A stretch of 64,000 bases of DNA from an uncultured Bacteroidales bacterium. Its GTDB lineage: Bacteria > Bacteroidota > Bacteroidia > Bacteroidales > UBA932. Under the pieces are notes generated by a model. It did not search any database. It worked only from the letters and a program-made list of their open reading frames with translations, and was not told where the DNA came from. A program made the translations under genes and the position numbers. Shown here in pieces: positions 35,200-42,530 of this stretch. The DNA lies in assembly GCA_947168065.1 (NCBI GenBank), contig CAMVKH010000002.1, positions 62,001 to 126,000 on the forward strand, given 5' to 3'. Every line of letters begins with the position of its first letter. The first letter of the stretch is position 1.

Positions 35200-36698
35200 C
35201 GCAGGCTGAAGCGCCAGAGTTTCGAGTGGCGGGGTGCGCGTGAGGTGTTGAAGATCACATAGGCGTAGTCGGGCGTCAGGCAGATGCCTTCGGGCTCGTC
35301 CACGACCGCGGTGATATCCTTGCTCTCGAGGATGCGCTTCTTTTCCAGATCGATGACGTGTAGATAGAGTTTATGGGGTTCGTAGCCATCGGGGAGATAG
35401 GCGTAGCGGCCCCGGACGATGCTGCCCTGCCAGATGTTGATGCCTTCATCAAGGCGGGTGACATCGAGGACGTCGGCATCCGTCAGGTGGACCTCTCCGT
35501 TCTTGTCAGAGTCCGCGAGGCGCGGCAGGCGGAATTTCTTCAGCAGCTTGTAGCCGCCGTTCCGTCCGCCATAGGTATAGATGAAGCCGTTTTCGGCATC
35601 GAGGCACCAGTCGATCGTCTTCGCGTAGTCGGTTCCTGAATAGAAGATTTTTTGGACGATGCGGCTGCCTTTGAGGGTGACATCGGTCACATAGCAGCAG
35701 TTTTCACCGCCGCAAGAGGCGATGTAAAGCAGTGGGAACTGGGATTTGCGGGATGCTTTCTCCACGCCGAAGCAAGCATTGTTGCAGTGAGAGGTGTTGC
35801 CGGCCAGCAGGTAGTTGGCGACCATCCGCTGTTTCTCCATGTCGAAAATGCAGAGGCGTCCCTTGTCATGCAACACAAAAGCGTATTGGTCGTGCATGGC
35901 AAAGCCCTGGGTAGATCCAGTAACCGTTTCGCTCTCCGGTGTCCAGTCAGCGAAGTCGCAGATGAATTCCGGAGTCAGGGACGGAAAACCGGCCGCTGCC
36001 TGGTACTCTTCGCGGGCAAGGGCCAGGTCGCGTTGGAATTCGGGACTGTTCTGCAGCACGGCAAAGCCGATGCAGGCGGCAGAGGCACTGGCATCGATGT
36101 CGCTCTGCCAGTGGCAGCCTGCGATGACCCGGCTATCGCCACTCGTGACAGCCCGTTTGAACAGGGCCTCAGCGGCATCGGGATTGACCTCGGAGAGGAT
36201 CAGCGCCGCGCCCCAGGCGCGGATGGTATGGCCGGACGGATAGGAGCCGTCGGTTATCAGCCACTCGTCATCCTGCGGAAAGATGGAACTCTCCTTGAAG
36301 CGTGCATAGGGCCGCATCCGGAAATAGTGGGCTTTCGGACGCACGCGGATCTGCTCAATGGTCGAAAGGCTGTTGAAGAAGAGCTGGTAGGTGGCGGGCA
36401 TGGTCTCTTTGTCGACGGCACGGCCAAAGGGAACGCTGAAGATGGCCAGCAGCGTATCGAGATCCCAGACTGCATCGCGTTTGGCCTGCGCAAGACGGGC
36501 CGGGTCCAGGCGCTGGGTCTTGCCCCACATGTAGCGCATGATGTCGTGGGTGAAGGCTTCGCCGATGGTGTCGGGTGGGGCAGGAAGGCAGTTGACCAGG
36601 TTGGGAAGCTGTTCTTCCTGGAGATAGAGATGGACGTCTTGTGCCCGAAGGGAACCAATGCCGACGAGCAGGGTAATGAGCAGCAGGATCTTTTTCAT
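35196..36698 (-). CDS. Class A acid phosphatase fused to a C-terminal beta-propeller-like domain
   Basis: 500 residues with signal peptide (MKKILLLITLLVGIGSLRAQ). The PAP2/class A phosphatase signature is complete: KAHYFRMRP (Lys122, Arg129-Pro130), PSGH (154-157) and SRVIAGCHWQSD (Arg190, His196, Asp200), so it should be active on phosphomonoesters in the periplasm. Class A enzymes end near residue 250. Here about 245 further residues follow with repeated beta-strand patterns (QYAFVLHDKGRLCIFDMEKQ, LLYIASCGGENCCYVTDV, YAYVIFNTSRAPRHSKLWRF) like a small propeller. This fusion is unusual and may localise the enzyme or bind a ligand. It starts 11 bases after the SpoU methyltransferase gene. Confidence 0.85.
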   Translation of the reverse strand: MKKILLLITLLVGIGSLRAQDVHLYLQEEQLPNLVNCLPAPPDTIGEAFTHDIMRYMWGKTQRLDPARLAQAKRDAVWDLDTLLAIFSVPFGRAVDKETMPATYQLFFNSLSTIEQIRVRPKAHYFRMRPYARFKESSIFPQDDEWLITDGSYPSGHTIRAWGAALILSEVNPDAAEALFKRAVTSGDSRVIAGCHWQSDIDASASAACIGFAVLQNSPEFQRDLALAREEYQAAAGFPSLTPEFICDFADWTPESETVTGSTQGFAMHDQYAFVLHDKGRLCIFDMEKQRMVANYLLAGNTSHCNNACFGVEKASRKSQFPLLYIASCGGENCCYVTDVTLKGSRIVQKIFYSGTDYAKTIDWCLDAENGFIYTYGGRNGGYKLLKKFRLPRLADSDKNGEVHLTDADVLDVTRLDEGINIWQGSIVRGRYAYLPDGYEPHKLYLHVIDLEKKRILESKDITAVVDEPEGICLTPDYAYVIFNTSRAPRHSKLWRFSLR

Positions 36699-36709
36699 AT
36701 TCAGTGGGT

Positions 36710-37450
36710 TTATGCCATTCGGCGGCGGAATTCGGCGCAGGTGATGGCGGTGGCGACAGCGACGTTGAGGGATTCGCTGGTATGGGCGTTGGTGGGGAAG
36801 GGTGGGATAAAAAGGCGATGCGTTACGGTACTGGCGACTGCGGGCGAGATGCCGTTAGCTTCTGATCCCATGACGATAATGCCGCCTTTTGTCAAGGGCA
36901 TTTCATAGATACTGTCGCCGTCCAGGAATGTTCCGTAGATGGGGATTGCTTCGCTGCTCTGGTATTTTGTTCCACCCGCTACTACGCAATCCCTAATGAA
37001 CTGACTGAGATTGCAATACTTCATCTTTACGCGAAAGATGGCACCCATCGTGGCCTGGACGACCTTCGGGTTGTAGGCTTCGACGGTGTCTTCGGAGGCG
37101 AGGATCTGGTGGATGCCGAACCAGTCAGCGATGCGCAGGATGGTGCCCAGGTTGCCGGGATCACGGATGCCGTCGAGGGCGAGGACAAGTTCGTCGGCTG
37201 TGGGGGTGAAGGCGGCTGGTGCGGGCTGGCGGACGATGGCGAGGGCGGGTGACGGATGGGTCAGCTGGCTGATGCGGGCCATGGCCTCTTCGCCGATGTC
37301 TTCGACGCGATAGTGGGCGACGACATCGAAGCCGGAGGCGAGGGCCTCGGCCACGAGTTTTTCGCCTTCGACGACAAACAGCTTGCGCTCGTCGCGGAAC
37401 TTCTTCTGTCCCAGCGCCTTGATTTCCTTTATTTCGTTCTTTGAAAGCAT
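36710..37450 (-). CDS. SpoU/TrmH-family RNA 2'-O-methyltransferase
   Basis: 246 residues from ATG 37450; an in-frame GTG at 37465 is less likely. An N-terminal L30e-like substrate domain (LGQKKFRDERKLFVVEGEKLV) precedes the SPOUT knot with motif 1 LDGIRDPGNLGTILRIADWFG, motif 2 GIIVMGSEANGISP and motif 3 HTSESLNVAVATAI. It most resembles the RlmB/TsnR-like rRNA 2'-O-ribose methyltransferases. The exact nucleotide target is not determinable here. Confidence 0.9.
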   Translation of the reverse strand: MLSKNEIKEIKALGQKKFRDERKLFVVEGEKLVAEALASGFDVVAHYRVEDIGEEAMARISQLTHPSPALAIVRQPAPAAFTPTADELVLALDGIRDPGNLGTILRIADWFGIHQILASEDTVEAYNPKVVQATMGAIFRVKMKYCNLSQFIRDCVVAGGTKYQSSEAIPIYGTFLDGDSIYEMPLTKGGIIVMGSEANGISPAVASTVTHRLFIPPFPTNAHTSESLNVAVATAITCAEFRRRMA

Positions 37451-37537
37451 TTGTTGTCGCTTCACTCGCTCTGATATTTGTCTCGCTCCCGAAAAAAGGT
37501 CGCTTCGCCAAATACCACCCGCTCCGTTACGCTCAAA
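37451..37537. other. Intergenic stretch rich in GAGCGA/GAAGCGAC-type repeats
   Basis: Between rmlB and the SpoU methyltransferase gene the minus strand carries recurring GCGAAGCGAC, GGGAGCGAGAC and GAGCGAGTGAAGCGAC blocks. They look like another degenerate dispersed repeat. No clear promoter box or terminator with a T-run was found. Confidence 0.35.
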
Positions 37538-38761
37538 CTAGCGATTCTTGTACATGTCGTCGTAGTACTTCTGGTAGTCACCGCTCGTGACATTGTCCAT
37601 CCAGGCCTGGTTGTCCAGGTACCAGCGGACGGTCTTCTCGATACCTTCCTCAAACTGGAGGGAAGGCTCCCAGCCGAGTTCCTTCTGCAGCTTGGTCGAG
37701 TCGATCGCATAGCGCAGGTCGTGGCCGGCGCGGTCGGTGACATAGGTGATCAGGTGATCACTCGTGCCTTCGGGATTACCCAGCAAACGGTCGACCGTCT
37801 TGATGAGCACCTTGATCAGGTCGATGTTCTTCCATTCGTTGAAGCCGCCGATGTTGTAGGTCTCCGCCTCTTTGCCTTCATGGAAGATCAGGTCGATGGC
37901 GCGGGCATGGTCTTCGACGTAGAGCCAGTCGCGCACGTTCTCGCCCTTTCCGTAGACCGGCAGCGGTTTGCCGTGACGGATGTTGTTGATGAACAGCGGG
38001 ATGAGCTTTTCAGGGAACTGGTACGGGCCGTAGTTGTTCGAGCAGTTGGTCACCACGACGGGCAGGCCGTAGGTGTCGTGGTAGGCGCGCACGAAGTGGT
38101 CGCTTGAGGCCTTGGCGGCACTGTACGGGCTGTGCGGCTGGTATTTGAGGTCTTCCGTGAAGAACTGCGTGCCGTAGGCCAGGTGGTGCTTTCCGGAAGA
38201 AGCCTTCGTCGTGAACGGCGGCTCCACGCCCGCCGGGTCGGTAATCTCCAGCGCTCCGTATACCTCGTCGGTAGAGATGTGATAGAAGCGGCATTTCGTT
38301 TCGGGAGATGTCCCTTCACATCCGCTACGGCATTCCGCACCGGGCTCCCCGCAAAAACTCCGTGAAGGGACATTTCCCTCAACGGGCAGCCGGTATCCAT
38401 GCGGCTCCCAGCAGAGCTTCGCGGCCTGCAGGAGGGTCAGCGTGCCCATCACGTTCGTCTTGGCGAAAGTGAACGGGTCCTTGATGGAGCGGTCCACATG
38501 GCTTTCGGCGGCCAGGTGGATGACACCGTCGACATACTCGTCCTGCATCAGCTTCAGCACAGCGTCAAAATCGCAGATGTCCATCTTGACGAAACGGTAG
38601 TTGGGCTTGTTCTCCACGTCTTTCAGATTGGCCAGATTGCCCGCGTAGGTCAGCTTGTCCAGGTTGATGATCTTGTAATCGGGATATTTGTTGACGAACA
38701 GCCGCACGACGTGCGAGCCGATAAACCCGGCCCCGCCGGTGATGAGGATTGTGCGTTTCAT
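37538..38761 (-). CDS. rmlB: dTDP-glucose 4,6-dehydratase with an in-frame palindromic insertion
   Basis: 407 residues from ATG 38761. It makes dTDP-4-keto-6-deoxyglucose for rhamnose and other deoxysugars. It shows NAD motif GGAGFIGSHV (9-18), HLAAESHVDRSI (82-93), the catalytic STDEVYG (163-169) and YSAAKASSDH with the YxxxK pair. Between WEP (118-120) and RFYHIST an extra stretch of about 35 residues replaces the few residues normally found there. Codons 128-153 are encoded by a 76-bp palindromic element (38303-38378) that keeps the frame. The site is a loop just before the catalytic strand, so activity may be retained. A TATTTTTG element lies upstream. Confidence 0.93.
   Translation of the reverse strand: MKRTILITGGAGFIGSHVVRLFVNKYPDYKIINLDKLTYAGNLANLKDVENKPNYRFVKMDICDFDAVLKLMQDEYVDGVIHLAAESHVDRSIKDPFTFAKTNVMGTLTLLQAAKLCWEPHGYRLPVEGNVPSRSFCGEPGAECRSGCEGTSPETKCRFYHISTDEVYGALEITDPAGVEPPFTTKASSGKHHLAYGTQFFTEDLKYQPHSPYSAAKASSDHFVRAYHDTYGLPVVVTNCSNNYGPYQFPEKLIPLFINNIRHGKPLPVYGKGENVRDWLYVEDHARAIDLIFHEGKEAETYNIGGFNEWKNIDLIKVLIKTVDRLLGNPEGTSDHLITYVTDRAGHDLRYAIDSTKLQKELGWEPSLQFEEGIEKTVRWYLDNQAWMDNVTSGDYQKYYDDMYKNR
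38303..38378. repeat. 76-bp palindromic element inserted in frame within rmlB
   Basis: GGGAGATGTCCCTTCAC (38303-38319) pairs with GTGAAGGGACATTTCCC (38362-38378) at 16 of 17 positions, with a 42-base centre. Read in rmlB it encodes EGNVPSRSFCGEPGAECRSG and a few further residues that have no counterpart in homologues I know. It resembles in principle the palindromic elements that insert into Rickettsia genes. Confidence 0.75.
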
Positions 38762-38781
38762 AAAGCAAAGGTTAAGATTAA

Positions 38782-38789
38782 CAAAAATA
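38782..38789 (-). promoter_or_regulatory. -7 element TATTTTTG upstream of rmlB
   Basis: Matches TAnnTTTG on the minus strand, 20 bases before the rmlB ATG. TTTG at 38815-38812 lies 22 bases upstream as a possible -33 box. Confidence 0.55.
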
Positions 38790-38896
38790 ATGATTTTTGT
38801 GCAATCCTTTGCAAACTGCCGGGAACAAAAAAGCGGGAGAATCAAGCTATGCCTGACCGAATGCGCCCTGCGAGCCGAATTTCTCACAAATTTTCT

Positions 38897-38904
38897 TATA
38901 TTTG
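38897..38904 (+). promoter_or_regulatory. -7 element TATATTTG immediately upstream of the TamL-like gene
   Basis: Matches TAnnTTTG and ends only 6 bases before the ATG at 38911, so the transcript would be leaderless or nearly so. Confidence 0.55.
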
Positions 38905-38910
38905 CATAAT

Positions 38911-41106
38911 ATGCGGAAATTCGGGGTGTTCCTGATCGGGATGATGCTTCTGGCGACAGGATGCTCGACGACGAAAATGTTGTCGGAAGACGAGCTGCGC
39001 CTGGCGGAGAACAAGGTCGTCATCACCAACAACAACAGCAACTACAACCCCTCGAGCCTGGCCCCGTATATCAAGCAGAAGTCCAACTACTACGTCTTCG
39101 GCAAGTGGCACCCGGGCCTGTATATCTACAACTGGCAGAACGGCAAGGGAAAAGGCTGGGACCGCTTCTGCCAGAAGATCGGCCAGGCGCCCGTCGTCTT
39201 CGAAGAATCCCTGATCGACAAGTCCGTCACCAGCATGCTGGACCACCTGACCTACCAGGGCTACTACAACTCCCATATCGACACCAGGACCGAGGTCAAG
39301 AACCAGACCGCCCGGGTCGAGTACGACGTGACCCTTGGGAAGCAGTTTCCCATCCGCTCCATCGACTACCAGGTGAAAGATTCCACGCTGGCCCGCCTGA
39401 TGGCCGCCGACTCCAGCAACTACACCGTCGTGCCCGGCGATTTCCTTTCGGAGGAAGAACTCGAGAAAGAAAGCGAGCGCTTCACCAGCCTCTTCCGTAA
39501 CAACGGCTACTGGGGCTTTTCCAAGAACTATTTCTTTTTCTACGCCGATACGACGACCCACCGCGACGAGGCGGATCTCATCGTCAAGATTGAAAACTAC
39601 ACCCGTAACGAAAGCGAAGACGCCGCCCGCGAGCACCGCCAGTACACCATCGGCACCGTGGCGCTTATGCCGCAGCCGGGCATGCGCGTCCGCCAGAAGT
39701 TCCTGCAGAACCTCAACCAGCTGAAGCCCGGCGAACTCTACAGCGAAGAGAAGATCAAACGGGAGTACGACCGCTACTCCAGCATTCCGCTCTTCAGCAG
39801 CGTCAACATGATGCTCCGGGAGTCCGAGTCTGACTCTACGGCCGTGGATTGCCGCGTCTTGCTGCAGCAGGCCCGCCTCCAGGCCCTCAAACTCAACCTG
39901 GAAGGTTCCTTCAACTCCACCGGCCTCTTCGGCGTGACACCTTCCGTGTCGTACAGCCACAAGAACATCTTCGGCGGGGGAGAAGTGCTCTCGCTGGGCT
40001 TCCGCGGCAACTTCCAGTTCATGTTCCGCTCGCCGACCCGCGCGACCGAGCTGGCCGTCAACGCGGGCCTGAAGATCCCCTGGTATCCCGATTTCATCCT
40101 GCGCATGCCCTTCGTCAACCTGCCGCAGATGGACATCAACTTCACCTACAATTTCCAGAACCGGCCTGAATATACCCGCAACATCGTGACGGGCGCCTAC
40201 GGCTTCAACTGGAACATTGCCAAGAAATTCTACTACCAGTTCAAACCGGTCCAGCTCAGTGCCGTCAGCGCCACGCGTCTCGACTCCACCTTCATCGCGG
40301 GCATCCGGGACCCTTACCTGAAGAATTCCTTCCGCAGCCACCTGGACCTGGGCGGCAGCGGCACTTTCTACTTCTCCACCAACACCTCGGTCAACCCGAA
40401 AGTCACCTATTTCTACACCCGCTTCCAGTATGACATGTCGGGCAATCTGATGCGCCTGCTGGGCAAGACGGGCCTGTTCAAGAAAGGGGAAAGGGGAGAG
40501 GACCTGATCGCCGGCATTCCGTATGCGCAGTATGTCCGCGGCGAACTGCAGGCCGTGGGCACCTTCCGCCTCGGCGATGTGGGGCAGTACGCCCTGGCGG
40601 TGCGGGCGCTGGCGGGCATGGGCTTCGCCTACGGGAATTCCGTGTCGCTGCCCTTCGAGAAGCTCTTCTATGCCGGCGGCGCGAGCAGCATGCGCGGCTG
40701 GCGGGCCCGGGCGGTCGGTCCGGGTATGGCGCCGCGCGACACGAGCTTCGCCATCGCCAACCAGTCGGGCGACATGCACCTGGAAGCCAACGTGGAGATG
40801 CGTTTCCCCTTGTTCTGGAAGCTGGAAGGGGCGGTGTTTGCCGACATCGGCAATGTGTGGAACATCGACGCGGACGGCCTGGACGGTCAGTCGCGCGATC
40901 CGCGGAGCCTCTTTTCGTTCAAGAATCTGTTCCGCAGCACGGCCATGGACGTCGGGCTGGGTGCACGCCTCGATTTCGGCATGGTGCTCATCCGTTTCGA
41001 CATGGGTCTGGTTGTCTATGATCCCTACAAACAGGAATTCATGGGCATCAACGACTGGTTCAACGGCAATTACGCCTTCCACTTCGGCATCGGATACCCG
41101 TTCTGA
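38911..41106 (+). CDS. BamA/TamA-superfamily outer-membrane lipoprotein, TamL-like
   Basis: 731 residues from ATG 38911; a TTG 9 bases earlier lies inside the promoter. The lipoprotein signal ends LLATGC (Cys18). About 330 residues of POTRA-like domains follow (VEYDVTLGKQFPIRSIDYQV; QYTIGTVALMPQPGMRVRQ), then a 16-strand-type barrel of the Omp85 family. The barrel has FYAGGASSMRGWRAR, close to the family's conserved RGW/RGY loop motif, and ends FHFGIGYPF with a terminal Phe. Lipidated TamA homologues of this form (TamL) in Bacteroidota are thought to pair with TamB, which this window encodes at 8251-12714. Role: outer-membrane assembly or lipid transport. Confidence 0.9.
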   Translation: MRKFGVFLIGMMLLATGCSTTKMLSEDELRLAENKVVITNNNSNYNPSSLAPYIKQKSNYYVFGKWHPGLYIYNWQNGKGKGWDRFCQKIGQAPVVFEESLIDKSVTSMLDHLTYQGYYNSHIDTRTEVKNQTARVEYDVTLGKQFPIRSIDYQVKDSTLARLMAADSSNYTVVPGDFLSEEELEKESERFTSLFRNNGYWGFSKNYFFFYADTTTHRDEADLIVKIENYTRNESEDAAREHRQYTIGTVALMPQPGMRVRQKFLQNLNQLKPGELYSEEKIKREYDRYSSIPLFSSVNMMLRESESDSTAVDCRVLLQQARLQALKLNLEGSFNSTGLFGVTPSVSYSHKNIFGGGEVLSLGFRGNFQFMFRSPTRATELAVNAGLKIPWYPDFILRMPFVNLPQMDINFTYNFQNRPEYTRNIVTGAYGFNWNIAKKFYYQFKPVQLSAVSATRLDSTFIAGIRDPYLKNSFRSHLDLGGSGTFYFSTNTSVNPKVTYFYTRFQYDMSGNLMRLLGKTGLFKKGERGEDLIAGIPYAQYVRGELQAVGTFRLGDVGQYALAVRALAGMGFAYGNSVSLPFEKLFYAGGASSMRGWRARAVGPGMAPRDTSFAIANQSGDMHLEANVEMRFPLFWKLEGAVFADIGNVWNIDADGLDGQSRDPRSLFSFKNLFRSTAMDVGLGARLDFGMVLIRFDMGLVVYDPYKQEFMGINDWFNGNYAFHFGIGYPF

Positions 41107-41111
41107 GTTGA

Positions 41112-41126
41112 CGGGGCTCTGCCCCG
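41112..41126. terminator. Hairpin CGGGGC-TCT-GCCCCG between convergent genes
   Basis: A 6-bp perfect GC stem with a 3-base loop, between the TamL-like gene stop (41106) and the convergent lipoprotein stop (41137). No T-run on either side, so termination is only plausible. Confidence 0.4.
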
Positions 41127-41136
41127 GCTCCCGCAG

Positions 41137-41874
41137 CTAATTCAGCAGGAAAGTAAAGGCCGTCATCGCGGCGGCTTCCTTCTGGAAGTCGTCCGGTGCG
41201 AGCTGGTAGCGGTAGATGGGGCATTTCATCGGCCAGGTGGCATTCGGGTACGTGCCCTGCACCAGTTTGAAACTGCCCAGCGGGGCCATGTAGCCCGGGA
41301 TGACCTCGATCAGCGTCTTGGCGAAGACGGGTGATTCATCCAGGACAAATGTATGCTTCGACTGGTCGCCGCGCGAACTCAACTCGATGTCGAACTGAAC
41401 CATCTCTGCGGATTCCCGGATATCCCGGTTGGCAAGGCTCAAGCCGTTGCGGCCGGTGGAATCGGCAGCGGGCGAGTAGAAGAGGGCCCGGATGGTGTTC
41501 TTATGCTGGATTTTGATCTTCTTGTAGGCTTCCAGTACTTCCAGGATCGTCGCGCAGGCCGTCGGATCGTCGAGGGAGGCGGAGATCAGCGAGATTTGGG
41601 GGTTCTTTTTCTCCTTGCCCGGGAATTCGGCCACGAGCACTTGCTGCCCGTCGTCTTCCAGGGTCCAGAGGTCCTTGGCACCGAGTTCCTGCATCAGCTG
41701 GAGGGTCAGGTAGTCAAGCTGTTTTTCTCCTGTGAATTGCTGGAGTTTGGCGTTGTAGACGGCTTCTTTGCCATTGAAGAACTGGTCGATCTGGGCGATG
41801 CGGGTTTCAGGGGTGATGGTTTTGCAGGCGACCGCCGACAGGACGACGAGCGACAGAAGCAGGAGTCTTTTCAT
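41137..41874 (-). CDS. Lipoprotein resembling an M28 peptidase that has lost its metal site
   Basis: 245 residues from ATG 41874; a TTG three codons earlier is not preferred. The lipobox is SAVAC (Cys17). The central part follows the M28 aminopeptidase pattern: VLVAEFPGKEKKNPQISLIS then SLDDPTACATILEVLEAYK, like the family's AHLDD...GAAGLLELA, and NTIRALFYSPAADSTGRNGL, like RTIRFVFWSAEE.GLLGS. But the His of HxD is Ser and the catalytic Glu-Glu is Ala-Ala or Ala-Asp, so hydrolysis is unlikely. It may be a binding pseudoenzyme. It is last in the DUF349-yidC-yggS operon. The family assignment is my pattern reading and needs a profile search. Confidence 0.7.
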   Translation of the reverse strand: MKRLLLLSLVVLSAVACKTITPETRIAQIDQFFNGKEAVYNAKLQQFTGEKQLDYLTLQLMQELGAKDLWTLEDDGQQVLVAEFPGKEKKNPQISLISASLDDPTACATILEVLEAYKKIKIQHKNTIRALFYSPAADSTGRNGLSLANRDIRESAEMVQFDIELSSRGDQSKHTFVLDESPVFAKTLIEVIPGYMAPLGSFKLVQGTYPNATWPMKCPIYRYQLAPDDFQKEAAAMTAFTFLLN

Positions 41875-41879
41875 CTCTT

Positions 41880-42524
41880 TCAATTTCTTTTTCCAAAAAT
41901 AAACGTCCCGATACGTACAATTGTCGTGCCTTCCTCGACGGCGATGCGCCAGTCCTCGCTCATGCCCATCGAAACCTGGTCGCAGCCCGGGATGTCGGAC
42001 AGCCGTTGCGAGAGGGCCTTGAGCGTGCGGAATTCCTGCCGCACCTCTTCGGTGTCGTCGGTGAAGGTGGCCATGCCCATCACGCCGCGCAGGCGGACGT
42101 TCGGATAGTCGCTCATGTGCCGGGCGATCGCCCCGGCCTCTTCCGGCAGGAAGCCTTGCTTGGTGGTCTCACGGGCGATGTGCACCTCGAGCAGACAGTC
42201 GACCGTCTTGCCCAGGGCGCGGGCCTGCTTGTCGATCTCGGCGAGCAGGCGCTCCGAATCCACCGAATGGATCAGGGTGACGTAAGGAAGGATGAGCTTG
42301 ACCTTGTTGGTCTGCAGGTGCCCGATGAAGTGCCATTGGATGTCGGCGGGGAGGAGCGGGGCCTTGAGGGCCAGTTCCTGGGGACGGTTCTCGCCGAATG
42401 CGCGCTGGCCGGCGTCGTAGGCCTGCCGGATGTCCCCGACGGGCTTGAATTTGGAAACTGCCACCAACTGGACGGTTGATGGCAGTTCGTGTCTGATTTG
42501 CTCGATGGCAGTGGCGATAGACAT
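41880..42524 (-). CDS. yggS: Pyridoxal-phosphate homeostasis protein, YggS/PROSC family
   Basis: 214 residues. It is a PLP-binding single-domain TIM barrel that buffers PLP. The PLP lysine is Lys25 in LVAVSKFKPVGDI; conserved pieces are FGENRPQEL, WHFIGHLQTNKVK, IHSVDSERLL, LLEVHIARETTKQGF and VSMGMSEDWRIAVEEGTTIVRIG (phosphate-binding end). It lies 6 bases after the yidC stop. Confidence 0.96.
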   Translation of the reverse strand: MSIATAIEQIRHELPSTVQLVAVSKFKPVGDIRQAYDAGQRAFGENRPQELALKAPLLPADIQWHFIGHLQTNKVKLILPYVTLIHSVDSERLLAEIDKQARALGKTVDCLLEVHIARETTKQGFLPEEAGAIARHMSDYPNVRLRGVMGMATFTDDTEEVRQEFRTLKALSQRLSDIPGCDQVSMGMSEDWRIAVEEGTTIVRIGTFIFGKRN

Positions 42525-42530
42525 GCTCGA

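Noticed and set aside
38896-41082. A 728-codon minus-strand open frame opposite the TamL-like gene
   Set aside because: The plus-strand product has a lipobox, POTRA-like region and Omp85 motifs; the antisense frame is featureless.
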